The notes under the pieces were generated by a model that did not search any database, was not told the DNA's origin, and was given only the letters and a program-made list of their open reading frames with translations. A stretch of 64,000 nucleotides of DNA from Adineta steineri (taxonomy: Eukaryota; Rotifera; Eurotatoria; Adinetida; Adinetidae). The DNA lies in NCBI GenBank assembly GCA_905250115.1, contig CAJNOI010000297.1, positions 1 through 64,000 of the forward strand, read 5' to 3'. Shown in pieces: positions 24,401 through 36,327 of this stretch (positions are counted from its first letter, which is position 1; the number at the start of each line of letters is the position of its first letter). Position numbers and translations under genes: made by a program.

Positions 24401-27400
24401 TATTGTCTTGTAAAGAACACGACAGAAAATTCCATAACCTTTACCATTGCCTTTTCTAGTTTAATTTCTTCTGGAAATCTTAAAAGAAAGTAGGATAGGA
24501 TAAAACACTGCATTATTTTTCTTTTTTTTTCATTCATATATATTCTGACACTACAAAGGATAGAATGAATATTGAAAATAATTGTTCAAGATTTCTTCTA
24601 TCGCAAGTATTGTTATCTGGTCAACAACTGAAAGTCTGTTTTTCTTTTCTTAACACTCATCATCAACTAGTTTTTCTTCTTTCTTCTCCTTTAAAAATAC
24701 TCACATATAGTCAAAAATAAATGTAATGATTAATGTATACCTTTAAGTATACGTGTATATATAAAACAAGAAAGTCTATAAGTCTAACGATGAAAGGGAA
24801 GAAAAGAAACAGAAAATGATATTTCAATAATGTATGGACAACAAATCATCTGATGCTACCAGCACATACCATAACATTATTTGAAAATAAACGAAAAAAA
24901 AAATCATGTGAACTCAAATCTTCAAATTTTTTCATTTGCTCTGGTAAGTAGAAAACAACATACTTGTTGTGAGAGACAACGTTTCCAATTCTTGAATTAA
25001 CAACTTCATTTAATTGTTTCAATGTAAGAAGTGTATCAAGTATTAACATTTTTCTTAAATACCAATGATATCCTACATCAATGTCATAGATGGTAGACGT
25101 AAGAATATATTGATTTTGTTGTACATGTTGACATTTGGTTGAAACAAATTCTTTCACTAATGACTGAATAGAAGTTTGAAATTTGTCATTAATTGAATTA
25201 AAATTAGTTGTTAATTGATCGCCTTGTCGTTGATCGATGTTTTTTAAATCTTTACTCATCAACTGGAAAATTATACGAATTATCTTCATCGACCAAATGC
25301 ATTTAGACAACATTTCTATCACTTTTCGATGCATGGATTGTAAATGATGTTCCGAAGTGTTTGAACCTTTCCACCAGTCACGCACCAATACATCGAATAA
25401 TTTGAATGGTGAAATATCATTATCGATATTTTCAACTGAATTACATGTCGTAATATTATCATAAAGATCACCTTCATTGATAGAAATATTATATGTAGCA
25501 GGTTTGGTAATACCTTGTTTTTGTAATTCATCTAATAAACGTTGTTCAACTTCAAAATCTATTTATTAAATCAAACAAATTTAGAGTCAAAACATTAATC
25601 AGACATTTATCATTAATATGCTTATTCTCATGAACATAAGTCGCTTTTTATGATTAACTCTTGAAAATAATCTCACTGACACGTCTAGAAACACAGATAT
25701 TTCACTTGTCTTTATGTAATGTTGATGTTTCTATACGAGAAAACGTGCCTTTTTAATAGTCAGTATAAAATATAAATGACTCGATATAGTTTCGAAAAAA
25801 TCTGTGTTAATTGATTTCAAAGCAAGTGTTAAAAATGAATCAGAAAACTATTAGAACAGCTGGATATAATGTAGACAACAAGTCCTTGTTAACATACGAT
25901 CTCGTCCGATAACATTTTAATCTAATTCATTCGATACAAGTTATAAACTGAAAAAAATTGCAAAGTTACGTACTTTCTATATTCACATCTGTACAATCAG
26001 ATTTATGACGTAAATGACGAAATTCAAAATTGTAATTAAACAATGTTGCCACAGCATATGCAAAATGACAATATGATGGAACATTTGTAAAGCTTGTCGC
26101 TCTTTCAATTGGCAATTCATCGATACTTCGGCACCATGTAAAGAAAATTCTACCATACACCCCATCTTGCTCTTTAGATTCATGAAAATGCTGCAACATT
26201 GATGAAAATTTACATCCTGTACTAGCGATAAACATATTCATGAGGGCCACAGGACGAGTTATTTTTAATTGTGATACGCCAGTACCTCTTATATAACCAC
26301 ACCGTATCCCATCCGAAGCATCACAAAAAAGAGAGACACCTGATGCTGCTTCAGGTTTCCCTTGGTCGTAGTATCCCAGTTTTTTTAATGAACCATCACC
26401 ATCAGGATGGAGCAACATCGTGTTCACTTTAGATAAGGATTGGATTAAACCCACTTCAGTTACGTTCGACATTAACATCGAATATTGGTCAGTATTTGAT
26501 TTATTTTGTTTTGTGTAAGTGTTGTCATCATTGATAATGCTTGATTCTTTTCCTAATGATGAATATCGACCGGGAAACGATTGTATCACATAATTTAATG
26601 CTGATGCAACCTTCTGACAAATTGTACTTTTGTTCGACGCTGAAAGTACAATAATACAATTCAAATAATATACAACAGAATCAACTTTCAACAACGTCGG
26701 ATTTTATACTTCAGTTTTGGTACGTAACGCATCACTTTCACTATCGTAGAATTAAGAAAAACTCGACTATCAATATTATTGCTGTATAGAAAATAGTATA
26801 AAATGAATAGAAATGCTTCTTCATTCTAAGAATACTCGGGTTTCCACAAACCCATCAGTCATTATTGAGATACAATAGAAATTAGGAATGCATGATATTG
26901 ATTTGGGTATTACAAACTCATGATTATGTCGCCTTAATTAAACTCAAATATTATGTAAAAATAATCTTTTCAAATCATATTATTTGTTTTGGTTCAATAT
27001 TTCAAGATGTTGACTGTAAATATCTATAGATTGTTTAATCTAATGTAGCACATATTTATACAAAAGCAAAGAGCAGACATCTATTCTCAAATTTTTATTC
27101 GTTTCCTCATTATCGTGTCTATATGTTGATTTTCGCCTAACTGAAAAACCATCAAGTCAACTAAATCCAAATTTTTAAAAAGACATGACATCGTATTGAA
27201 AGAAAAATTATTTTTTACGGAAGAATAAAATCTATAAACTATCTACTTATTTAGAAAGCTTATAAAATAGCAATACAACATCACTACCTACAGTTTAGAC
27301 TATTATTTCTTTATGAATGATGAATCGAAACACACCATTCGATTATAAGAATCAAGAAAAAACTTGATGTTTAGTTTCATAAACTTTTGTATAATAACTG

Positions 27401-27826
27401 CAAGATAAACCTTAAAATCAGACTTTAACGAAAAAATATCTCATTGCGCCTAACACATTGTACCAAATATTTATTCATAACACGCTTATTAAATTTAGAT
27501 GAACTATTTTAGATTCAGTATTTACCGCTTCGCCCTATAATATGATGATTTTGATTCAAAAATCCAACTTTTTTGTTTATATGATTATGATAAAACGAAT
27601 TATCAGCTAGCACGCCAACAATAGAATGTAATGCAGCAAGAGTTAGCTCATAAGAATTTCCATTACGATTTTGCTCTCTTAAAAAGCATAACAAATACCA
27701 GTCCTCATCTTCATTTATGAAATTAATATTAAATTTTGGAAGAACATTCAGCTTTTTGAAGTTTTCTTGAAGCAATACTGAAAAATCGGAAGGAATAGGC
27801 TTCGATGAAGAACGATTGGTTGACAT
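18416..27826 (-). CDS. 16-exon large protein: degenerate P-loop region, Ser-rich linker, AT-hook
   Basis: The exons are 27826-27526, 26639-25974, 25558-24870, 24507-24178, 23996-23961, 23779-23563, 23493-23302, 22257-22045, 21691-21599, 21389-21300, 21250-21188, 21068-20991, 20646-20560, 19899-19813, 19121-18633 and 18573-18416. They join with intact phase to 1262 aa. The first junction creates GRSASNKST (98-106), a Walker-A-like loop with Asn for the last Gly. It is followed by a block (SLFCDASDGIRCGYIRGTG, PVALMNMFIASTG) that resembles DUF3987-type ATPase/primase-associated domains. Exons 6-14, all phase 1, make a Ser/Thr/Asp-rich linker. KRGRPR near residue 1030 is an AT-hook. A 200-aa C-terminal globular part and a basic tail (KRRRKPR) end it. 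Exon 13 uses a GC donor. A nuclear, DNA-associated role is inferred; true function unknown. Confidence 0.75.
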
Positions 27827-28362
27827 AAAATATTGATATAATTGATAAAATAGTAATCTAAAACATATGCATGTTCGTTATAAAAAAGATAGAAAATATT
27901 GTTCTTGTCTAAAGAAAGGATTATCACCTAAGAAAGATTGCAACAGTTAGATATTCATAACCTAATTCATTCTACCATTTTATTAAAAAGAATGATATAT
28001 ATATACATGAACGAACTTGGAAATATCATGAACAAAAAGAAAAGTATTCAATTCCTATCAAAAGAGAGAAAGATAAATGGAAAATACCAATGCATTTAAA
28101 ATGAATCAAGAAAATGACAAAGATATGGAATATGCCACTGTTAACGAATGAATCAGTTTAGCTGATCGGAACTACTAGTATAACGTTTGCTTGATTTTCC
28201 AAACGGGTACACGAAACATAGTGACTGAATTAGAAAAAGTTCAAACTAATAGTGAAAGAGATAAAAAAAAGGGAAAACACGTGAAAAGCATTAATAGAAA
28301 ATGTTTGCAAAATAACGAATAGATGAACAGAAGAAAGAGACAGGAAAAATCCTATATATATA
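27827..28362. other. Upstream region of the 16-exon gene
   Basis: AT-rich, no coding frame supported. It should hold the promoter of the minus-strand 16-exon gene and ends at the left target site of the pogo-like element. Confidence 0.4.
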
Positions 28363-29104
28363 CAGTAAAACCTGTCTAATCTGAACACCGTCGGTCGCCG
28401 CCAAAAGTGTTCAGTATAACAGGGTGTTCGTAAAGGAGGGGTGTAAGCAATATTAGATCAAAACTTTATTTTGATGATTTAACTACAACTTTAAAGTGAA
28501 TTAACTTAGTTTATTCAATCATATAATATTCACATAGTAGATTTGTAAAAGAATCCTAAGCACCAGATTTACGATCTAGTCGGTTGAAAAAAATCTAGAA
28601 TAGACATCTGTTAGAATTGTTTGAATCCAAATAAATATTTCTATTTCGACTATTTTCGTAATCACTCATTTATTCCGCTTTTCTTTTTATTACATTTGAA
28701 ATAGCACTAATGTATATATGAAATTTATCTCGTAATGCACGATAAGTTAAACCAGCTTCATTTAATTTAATAACATTAATTTTCTCTTCTAATGTAAGAT
28801 CATTACGAGCAGTCATAATTGAGCAAAAATTCAATTGCACTGTACTTATTACAAATGTGTTTGTTTTTTCATTGTTTTCTCTTCTTTCTCTCTTTATGTA
28901 TAATGATTAAGTCGAACTATAGAGCCAATGAGCTATTCGATGCATACCTCTTTCAGTCCAATCATACGAATTTGTATGGCGGCGCTCTCTATAGATGTTC
29001 ATATTAATCAGGTAACGTGTACAAATATGACTAAAAAAAGCGTTCACATTCAGAACCAAGGTGGGTTCATAAAGGAGGGGTGTTCATACAGAGAGGTTTT
29101 ACTG
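28363..29104. mobile_element. Pogo/Tigger-like DNA transposon, 742-bp deletion derivative
   Basis: The element begins CAGTAAAACCTGTCTAATCT at 28363 and ends AGAGAGGTTTTACTG at 29104. The ends are inverted repeats of the pogo/Tigger type (CAGTAxAACCT...). A TA dinucleotide flanks both sides (28361-28362 and 29105-29106), the expected Tc1/mariner-superfamily target duplication. GTGTTCAGTATAACAGGGTG near the left end and a matching GGGTGTTCATACAGAG near the right end extend the similarity inward. Only a short transposase N-terminus remains inside, so it is non-autonomous. Confidence 0.85.
28670..28816 (-). pseudogene. Pogo transposase N-terminal (CENP-B-type) helix-turn-helix remnant
   Basis: A 48-residue frame starts MTARNDLTLEEKINVIKLNE and continues AGLTYRALRDKFHIYISAIS, then NVIKRKAE and a stop. 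This is the CENP-B N-terminal/Psq-like HTH that pogo transposases use to bind their terminal repeats. After the stop the sequence still resembles the family (MSDYENSRNRN) but has several stops, and the DDE catalytic domain is missing. It is a decayed transposase, though the HTH alone could still be translated. Confidence 0.75.
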
Positions 29105-29106
29105 TA

Positions 29107-29998
29107 TGTATGTTGCATGTGTCATCTATATGATACAAGAGAAAGAAAAAAAAAGATATATGTCGGTGATATTGTAACAACCATGAAATCAAAAACAAAA
29201 GAAACCGTATTTATGTCATTTATGCATGACAAAAGAAGAGAAAAAGTAAAACTATATGAAGACATAAGATCATATATTGTATCTTACTAATTCGTGATTC
29301 GATATTTCAGTAAAGTTATAGATAGAACTGTACTATTATGAATAAATCACGGATTTAATTTAAGCTGAATGATTTGATCCTTTCTATCTATTAAGTTTAT
29401 GATAAGTAGAAAAGAATTAAACACTTATTTCAGAAGGTTTTGTAAACAAAGCAACAAAAGAAAAATCAATAAAATAAGATCGACCTAGAAAAAAAATATA
29501 TTTCATCGTTCCAGAACATAATTCAACTGGACCAAGTATGTAGTGATTTCGCTTCATAATTTAATTTTCATCTCAGCAAATTATAAATGAAAAATGCCAC
29601 ATAAAGTTGATTATATACAATGAACTATATCAAAAAATGAAACTTCCTAAAGAAATTACTTTCAGATCTCTGAACAAGTTTATTTGTATCTTGAAGATGA
29701 TCTAACGAGGGAACATCCCCAACTGTCTGAGCGCTTTGGAGTTCGGACTCCGCCTAAAAGGTAGGTCCCAATGAGGTATGAAAAACCCCAAAATGATAAG
29801 TGCCCATAGGCCTTCTGTCCAGCGTTATAGGCATTTTACTGAAATTTTAGCCTATGATAGGGTATATATAAGTGCATCGAATGACGTTATTTCGACCTGA
29901 GATTTTGCCCATAGGGAGGTCTATTGGTGACTAGAATACCCTGAAAATTTCAGCTAAAAAGAATGTTTCATTCTTGAGATATTAAAGTCTCAAAAAAT
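29107..29998. other. Spacer with a base-composition island next to the gap
   Basis: 29107-29690 is AT-rich without features. From about 29698 to 29998 the sequence is distinctly richer in GC (e.g. GTCTGAGCGCTTTGGAGTTC, GGTAGGTCCCAATGAGG) and has no coding frame. It abuts an assembly gap. This is what a dispersed repeat broken by the assembler looks like, but I cannot name it. Confidence 0.35.
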
Positions 29999-30098
29999 NN
30001 NNNNNNNNNNNNNNNNNNNNNNNNNNNNNNNNNNNNNNNNNNNNNNNNNNNNNNNNNNNNNNNNNNNNNNNNNNNNNNNNNNNNNNNNNNNNNNNNNN
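29999..30098. other. Assembly gap (100 N)
   Basis: Exactly 100 unknown bases; a conventional fixed-size gap, so true distance is not known. Confidence 1.
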
Positions 30099-30870
30099 TA
30101 AAAGTAATATGCTTTTATGTCATAGTGAAATACTCTTGAAGTGATTTCGGATGACAGGAAAAATTGTTGCACAGAATAATAGGACTGAGTGTACATATTG
30201 TATTAATCAAACATTCGTATCTATTTCATATTATCCTTTCTTATACATAATCAAATAAAATCAAAGAATCTTTATCTTCATATAAATAAATTTTTAAAAA
30301 ACTGAACACATCAATCGATTCCCCGACCACGATTACCTTTGATCAAACTTTATACAAAACAAATTTGTTTCGTAAAAAAGCCTTTCCTTTATGTAAAAAA
30401 ACTAATTTGAAAAAATTCTAAAAAACTGATAATGGATTTGGATTCCTTGACCCCGAAAACCTATGTATTGAATTTTTCTTAGAAGTAATTAAGTCAATGA
30501 AATGTTGTGTGTAAACCCATATATATTTTGATTAATTAAACCAGAAAACGTAATTTACAAGAAAAAGGTTTTGTACACACAAATTACTTGTATTATCAAC
30601 TGAAGGATGGAGATTTCATTAAATATTTCTGTTGATAAAATTTAATATAAGAAATCCTGTTTGCAAGCTATTTATATTTTAAGCATATAAAAACATGAGT
30701 AGAATACACGTTATTACTATTAGATCCTATTCAAAATGCACGCATACATAGATTGATAACATTCGATCTATTCTTTCAAACATTGTCCCGAATCAATATA
30801 AGATAGGACTTGCACATTTATTTGTACTAAATGAGAACAAATAACTAGTATTCATTTTTTTTAAAGAGCG
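30099..30870. other. AT-rich spacer
   Basis: No gene, repeat or transposon end that I can support lies between the gap and the hAT-type element. Confidence 0.4.
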
Positions 30871-30878
30871 ATCATGAC

Positions 30879-31345
30879 CAGAGTTTCCAATAGAAAGCTC
30901 AAACAAAACGTATTAGTACGCTTTGCTTAGGTAGACAAAACGTAAGTGTACACCTTCTTTTTGCCTGCAAAGTGTACAAAGAGTACTTATGACGTTTTTC
31001 CAATGTAAAAAATAGAAATAATTCTACTTTCTTCATGAGTACTTTATACAAATACTTGTTAAATAACAAACATATGAGTGATAAATAAGCATATTATTTC
31101 GTAATCTGACATATTCATTTACAAAAAACGTATGTGAGAAAAAACAGTGCGCAACATACCTAAAAGTTACTGTAGAAATACTTTCAAATGCAAAGATTTT
31201 AGAATCAAGTTGTAAATCATTTTCGCAAAATGTACACCGTACATTCTGCTTTTTGGAGCAAATTGTAAATCAGAGTGTAAATAAAAAATTGCAGTTGTAC
31301 AGCACATTTTGCTTATGCTGTGTACAACTGCTATTGGAAACTCTG
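30879..31345. mobile_element. hAT-type MITE, 467 bp
   Basis: The terminal inverted repeats are 15 of 15 identical: CAGAGTTTCCAATAG at 30879-30893 and CTATTGGAAACTCTG at 31331-31345. They are flanked by a perfect 8-bp target duplication, ATCATGAC (30871-30878 and 31346-31353). CAG-initial ends with 8-bp duplications define hAT elements. The inside is non-coding and has several subterminal GTGTACA/TGTACAC motifs in both orientations, as hAT transposases often need. Perfect ends and target site suggest a recent insertion. Confidence 0.92.
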
Positions 31346-31368
31346 ATCATGACCATTATATTTGTTAG

Positions 31369-31918
31369 ACACTCGAATATGAAGAAGAACCTTTAGCTAA
31401 ATGTCTTGAATTAAATGAATCAATTGATTTTGTTAAAAATATTATAAAAGATGCATTACAAGATCAATGTTCATTTGTTGTATATGATATTCAAATAGAA
31501 CTGTTAGTTGGTGTTTGTCTTAATGAAATTAAATTCGTAGATGATAAACATATAATTCATGAAAAAAATGATTTGATTCTTCATTTTCTAAATCAAATGC
31601 ATAAAAATATAAACTTTTTCAATAATTTCAAATAAATTTACTTCTTCATATATTTATAATTGATATACTAAAGAATTATCGTAGTTATGGACTTGGCTCA
31701 CAATTAGTTTCAGCTAGTTTTGAACATGCAAAAAAAATTGATGTCAAAGGAATTTATGCAGAAGCAACAAATAATCATTTCATTCATTGAATTGTTTTAA
31801 ACAACAAGGTTTTCAAAGTTATTATCAATTTAATTATACTGATTATGATCAAATTCGTTTAGCAAATCTGATTGATTCTCATGAAAATCAATGTCAACTT
31901 GTTGCACGAAATGTTTAA
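31369..31918 (+). pseudogene. Broken GNAT N-acetyltransferase
   Basis: A frame from a possible acceptor at 31367-31368 reads TLEYEEEPLAKCLELNESID, then SFVVYDIQIELLVGVCLNEI, the start of an arylalkylamine-type GNAT domain. A stop follows (about 31632). Then comes YRSYGLGSQLVSASFEHAKK, the acetyl-CoA binding (R/Q-x-x-G-x-G/A) segment, with the central strands missing. After another stop at ...NNHFIH the third frame resumes (CFKQQGFQSYYQF...) to TAA at 31918. Internal deletion plus frameshift make this a pseudogene. The hAT-type MITE sits 24 bp upstream, where the missing 5' part would be expected. Confidence 0.65.
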
Positions 31919-31938
31919 AAAACTTACATTATACTTAA

Positions 31939-32020
31939 AGGGTGTGGTGTGGGTGGGTACGGATATAGTTAAAAAGACAAGACATATACCCATACCCACC
32001 CACACCCACACCCACACCCT
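31939..32020. repeat. Telomere-like inverted repeat 4
   Basis: AGGGTGTGGTGTGGGTGGGT (31939-31958) faces a longer C-strand tract with four CACACCC-like units (31985-32020). The G-runs could form a quadruplex. Confidence 0.8.
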
Positions 32021-32611
32021 CTAAATTACAAAGTTCTGAATTCTACTTAGTAAGAATTTGGAAAGATCAATGCAAGATCGTCGATTGGTGTTTTAATATT
32101 TTCATCATTTTCTATATTTACAGCAACAGATGATAATAGGCGTATGCCATGTTTTGTTGAGCTATGATTTTCCAAAGGAAAAGCTATTTCTTTTTTTTAT
32201 TTCTACGTTTTTTAATGTTGTGTTTGCTGTAAATATGTCATGAAATAGTTGTTTCCACAAGCATTATTTATCAGCATCGCAACGGATGCTTCTTCTGTTA
32301 TTTTATTCATTTTTTATATGATTAACACAGAAGTTGTCCGGAAAATAAGCTTCCCTTTGTTCAAATGATATAAAACAGTCTGATAAAAATATAAAAGATT
32401 TTTATTCAGTTTATAAAAAAAATAGAGACATACATCAAAATCTCTCGTCATCATTTTAACTTCTTGCAGTCGATATACATAAGGTATGATAGATCTTTTT
32501 TCTGTTGTATTCTCGTATTCCTCTTGTACATATCTGAATATGATTCATTACAGAGAACTACGTGAATAAGTAAGAAATCATACAATATTCATATATATAT
32601 ATTTGTAGCGA
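32021..32611. other. Spacer upstream of the three-module membrane gene
   Basis: AT-rich; probably contains the promoter and 5' untranslated sequence of the gene at 32612. No other feature seen. Confidence 0.4.
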
Positions 32612-35600
32612 ATGTCTTCTATTAAAGAATATTTTCTTAACTTAAATCTGTTCAAACCATATCCTGATAGTCATGAAGTCGAAGATGATCAAAGACGTCG
32701 CCTGAACATTATAGCTACGCGATTCTATATTATAATCCTTATATTAACTCTCTTTGGAATTTGTTTATTTCTATCATTGATAAATCAAACAACAATGATC
32801 AGGCTTAAAAATCCTACAAAAGAACAGTTTGAAAATCTTCCTTCAAATACTCGATGTCCTTGTTCTCGAATATCTTTTCCTTATGGTAAATTTATTTCAA
32901 TTCAAACAACGTTTCATCAAATTTGTTCAAGTGAACTTGTTTCTAATCGATGGTTGAAAGCAATAAATCTTGGGGCGAATGCTACTTATTTTCCTCAAGG
33001 TGACTTTCAAACGTTCGGTAGTGCTCAATTTCAAGCACTCGCTGGTTTTTGTCGTTTATCAAAAGTTAACATTGAACAGAGTATGAATTCCTTTTATCTA
33101 AGTACATTCTTAAGTCCACAAGTATTATCTGAAACTGATCTTCAATCGCAAGTTCACCCATTAATTGATGAGCTACAATTAACAGCACCAAATACATTTA
33201 ATAATTTATTAAGATTAGTAAATATAATGATAAGAACAAACGAATTGATGAATGGATTATTAACAGCTGCGACTTATAGATACTATTTCTTTTCCAGTGA
33301 TGATATTACTCTTAGTAGGGTAGGAATTGGATATAAACAAGATGATGAATATTGGTGTATATGTCAAATCAGATTTTGTTCATGGAGCCCTTCAGGTATT
33401 CATAAAGTATTAAATAGATCCATAGAACCATTTCCGGGTTTTGTTCTCTGGCAAATTCCAGGAATATCCTCAGGTTGTCTACCTGTACGTTCAATTCTTC
33501 TTTCAGGACTCGAATGTTTCTACAATCAACCATGTCTAGATAAACTTATTTCATATTTTCCAACAAATGAAACATTCAAAGCGATGAATGACACCGAACA
33601 AAGTCGATATTATCCAAATTCAACCGTACAAGCAATAGTTGATAAACTAATGATCGAAGATTGGATAATAAATATTTCATATATCAATTATTATTCTCAA
33701 TGTGCACCATCTTTATGCACATATTATAAAGTATCTCGACATAGTGGTGTATATGTCTTAATAAAACTCATTAGTTTATTAGCTAGCTTAGCATTAGTAT
33801 TCAGATTAATTATTCCAATTATTGTTCGATTCATTCAATGGTTAAAAGATCGTCGAATAGGACCAAGAATTTCTAGTAAGTACAATATAGTTATTTCGCA
33901 TTTACACCTTATGAAGAAAATTATATTTTCTTGTTTTTTTGTCAATGTTTAGTTTGTGCCCGTTTTCGAACATTTCTATTATCTATTCGAAACCAACTTG
34001 TTGAACTGAATATATTCAGGCATTATCCAAGCACTAATACACAAATACGTCATCAACGTTATGCTACTCGACTCTACATATTATTATTCTTCATTTCAAT
34101 CGTAATTTTAACAATTTATACTTTATCACAAGGATCAATTCAATCTAAAACTATTTTTAATCCATCACAATCTGAATATATTCAGCTTCAACAAGATTAT
34201 CTGAATAGTCTTTCATGTTCATGCACATCAAATTCTATGCCTTATTCAACATTTATTGAGCTTCAACCTTATTATCATCAAGTATGTTCAAGTGATTTTA
34301 TTTCTGAAAAATGGATGACTTACACACATCGTATGAAATTTAATGGAGTGCATCATTTCGATTATCGAGCTATTGCTAATACCCATTTTCAAACTTTATC
34401 TATGTTTTGTCAAGAAGCTGAACAAACAATTAATGATTCGCTTCGAGTATTTTTTGAAACAGAATTTGTAAGTTTGAACGTTATTTCTCAACAATCCTTT
34501 GAATTTCAAATAAACTCTCTCATTGAAAATTGGAAATTTAAAACGATAAACACATTTCAACGCACTGTTCGATTAGTTCGTGAAATAACACATGGAAATC
34601 AATTATCAAATGGTGGTTTTAATTCTATAGCTGATGTTAATCCAATTACGGGAAAAGCAACCATACAAGCAAGATCTCATGGCGTTTGTAATTGTGCTTT
34701 AAATCGACTGTGTGGTCTTGAAACTGCTATTTATCAAAAATACCAATTCTTTATACCTATCATAACCTATTCACTTCCCAATTTCTTTACTGGTTGTTAT
34801 ACGATTGAAGCTTTACTTGCATCAACATTAGAATGTTTCTATAACCTATCATGTATGTTAACAATTCATAATTCATCACATGAAGTTGCTTCAGAACCAT
34901 TTACATTTTCTCCTTTGGATAAAAATCTTAGCCAACCAAATGAAGCTATTTACTTAATTGTTTATAGATTAATGGTCGATAGATGGTTTTCGAATTATTC
35001 TTTTTCATTGTATTATGAAAAATGTGCTCCATCATCATGTACATTTGAATATGAAGATAATCATCATTTCGGATATGTTGTCACTACTATCATTGGTTTA
35101 TATGGAGGATTATCACTTGGACTTCAACTTATTATTTGGGTGGGACTTCGATTTATTGAACAAATTATGTTGAATGGTTGTTCTATTTTAGTTGTTTGGC
35201 ATTTACTTAAACGTATATTCAGTTTTAATAATAATCATAAACTAATTCGTCGATTACATTTTATTCTTGTTGTTGCTATGCTCTTAGTTTTCTATAGAAT
35301 AACTGCTTTTAATCTTTATACAAAAAGTGTTGAAATTCAAAATATTACATTATCTAATTATGAAGATTTACTCGAACAATCATATGATTCATTGCAATGC
35401 CCTTGTTCACAAATATCGATCAAATACAAATCATTTCTTAATATTGAACCACGTTATCATCAAATATGTTCGAGTGATTTTGTTTCCAACCAATGGATTT
35501 TATATTTATTCAATCGTGCTGTTCATATCAATGAATTAAATCAAACTGATTTCTATCATACAGCTTATGGACAATTTCAATTACTTCAAACCTTATGTAA

Positions 35601-36327
35601 ATTATCTATAGATGCAGTAAATCAATCATTTTTTCAATTAATCGAAAGTGATTTTATTAATACTGAAATTTTATCTCCAAATTTATTCGGAAACCATATT
35701 CAATCAACGATTAATGAATTTCAATCAACAATGCCACATTTATTTATTAATACTCTTTCATTAATTCGAGAAATGATTGGAGCAAATATGTTACTTACTG
35801 TATTTTCTACTAACTGGGCAATTGAGACTCCATCTGCTTTATTTCATGGAAAGTTTGCTCATACTATCCCACTTGATTATCAAGAATGTAATTGTGCAGT
35901 ATCATTCAAATGTATTTCTCCATCACGTGGCATGCTTTCTGGTTGTTATCCACTTGAAACTATTCTACAATCAACACTTGAATGTCTTTTTATTCCAACA
36001 TGTATCAATATTACTAATAATTTCAAAATATTGAATATTTCGTTAGTTAATTCAAGCCGTTTTGCTCTTAACACAACTGTTGAATCTATTGTTAATAAAT
36101 TAATGGTTGAAGAATTCGCAAATAACATGTCTTATGCATCATATTTCAATCTATGCGCACCAAAGTCATGTAGTTATCTATACGATAATACGAATGATAA
36201 AGTCGAAAGAATCACAACTTTAATTGGTCTCTATGGTGGTTTATCAATCATATGTCTATCACTCTCAACATTTATTGTGAAACAATTTTCATGTCGAACA
36301 CAACGTGTCAGTTCAATAACAGACTAA
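32612..36327 (+). CDS. Three-module Cys-rich membrane protein of unknown function
   Basis: Two exons (32612-33875 and 33953-36327; 77-nt intron, phase 1) give 1212 aa. The protein is three repeats of about 400 residues. Each has a transmembrane helix near its start (residues 37-57 in module 1), and then PCSxxSxxYxxFIxIQxxxHQxCSS and VSxxW in an ectodomain. Next come SGCxPxxxxLxSxLECFYxxxC and YxxCAPxxCxY, and last a second helix with IGLYGGLS-like sequence and many N-glycosylation sites. Module 1 lacks the central CNCA block in its standard form. The repeated Cys pattern suggests disulphide-bonded ectodomains between paired helices. I recognise the pattern only as one expanded in bdelloids; no biochemical function is known to me. 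Confidence 0.75.

Noticed and set aside
28928-29290. Plus-strand frame crossing the right end of the pogo-like element
   Set aside because: It runs across a transposon boundary and its terminal repeat, so it cannot be a conserved gene.
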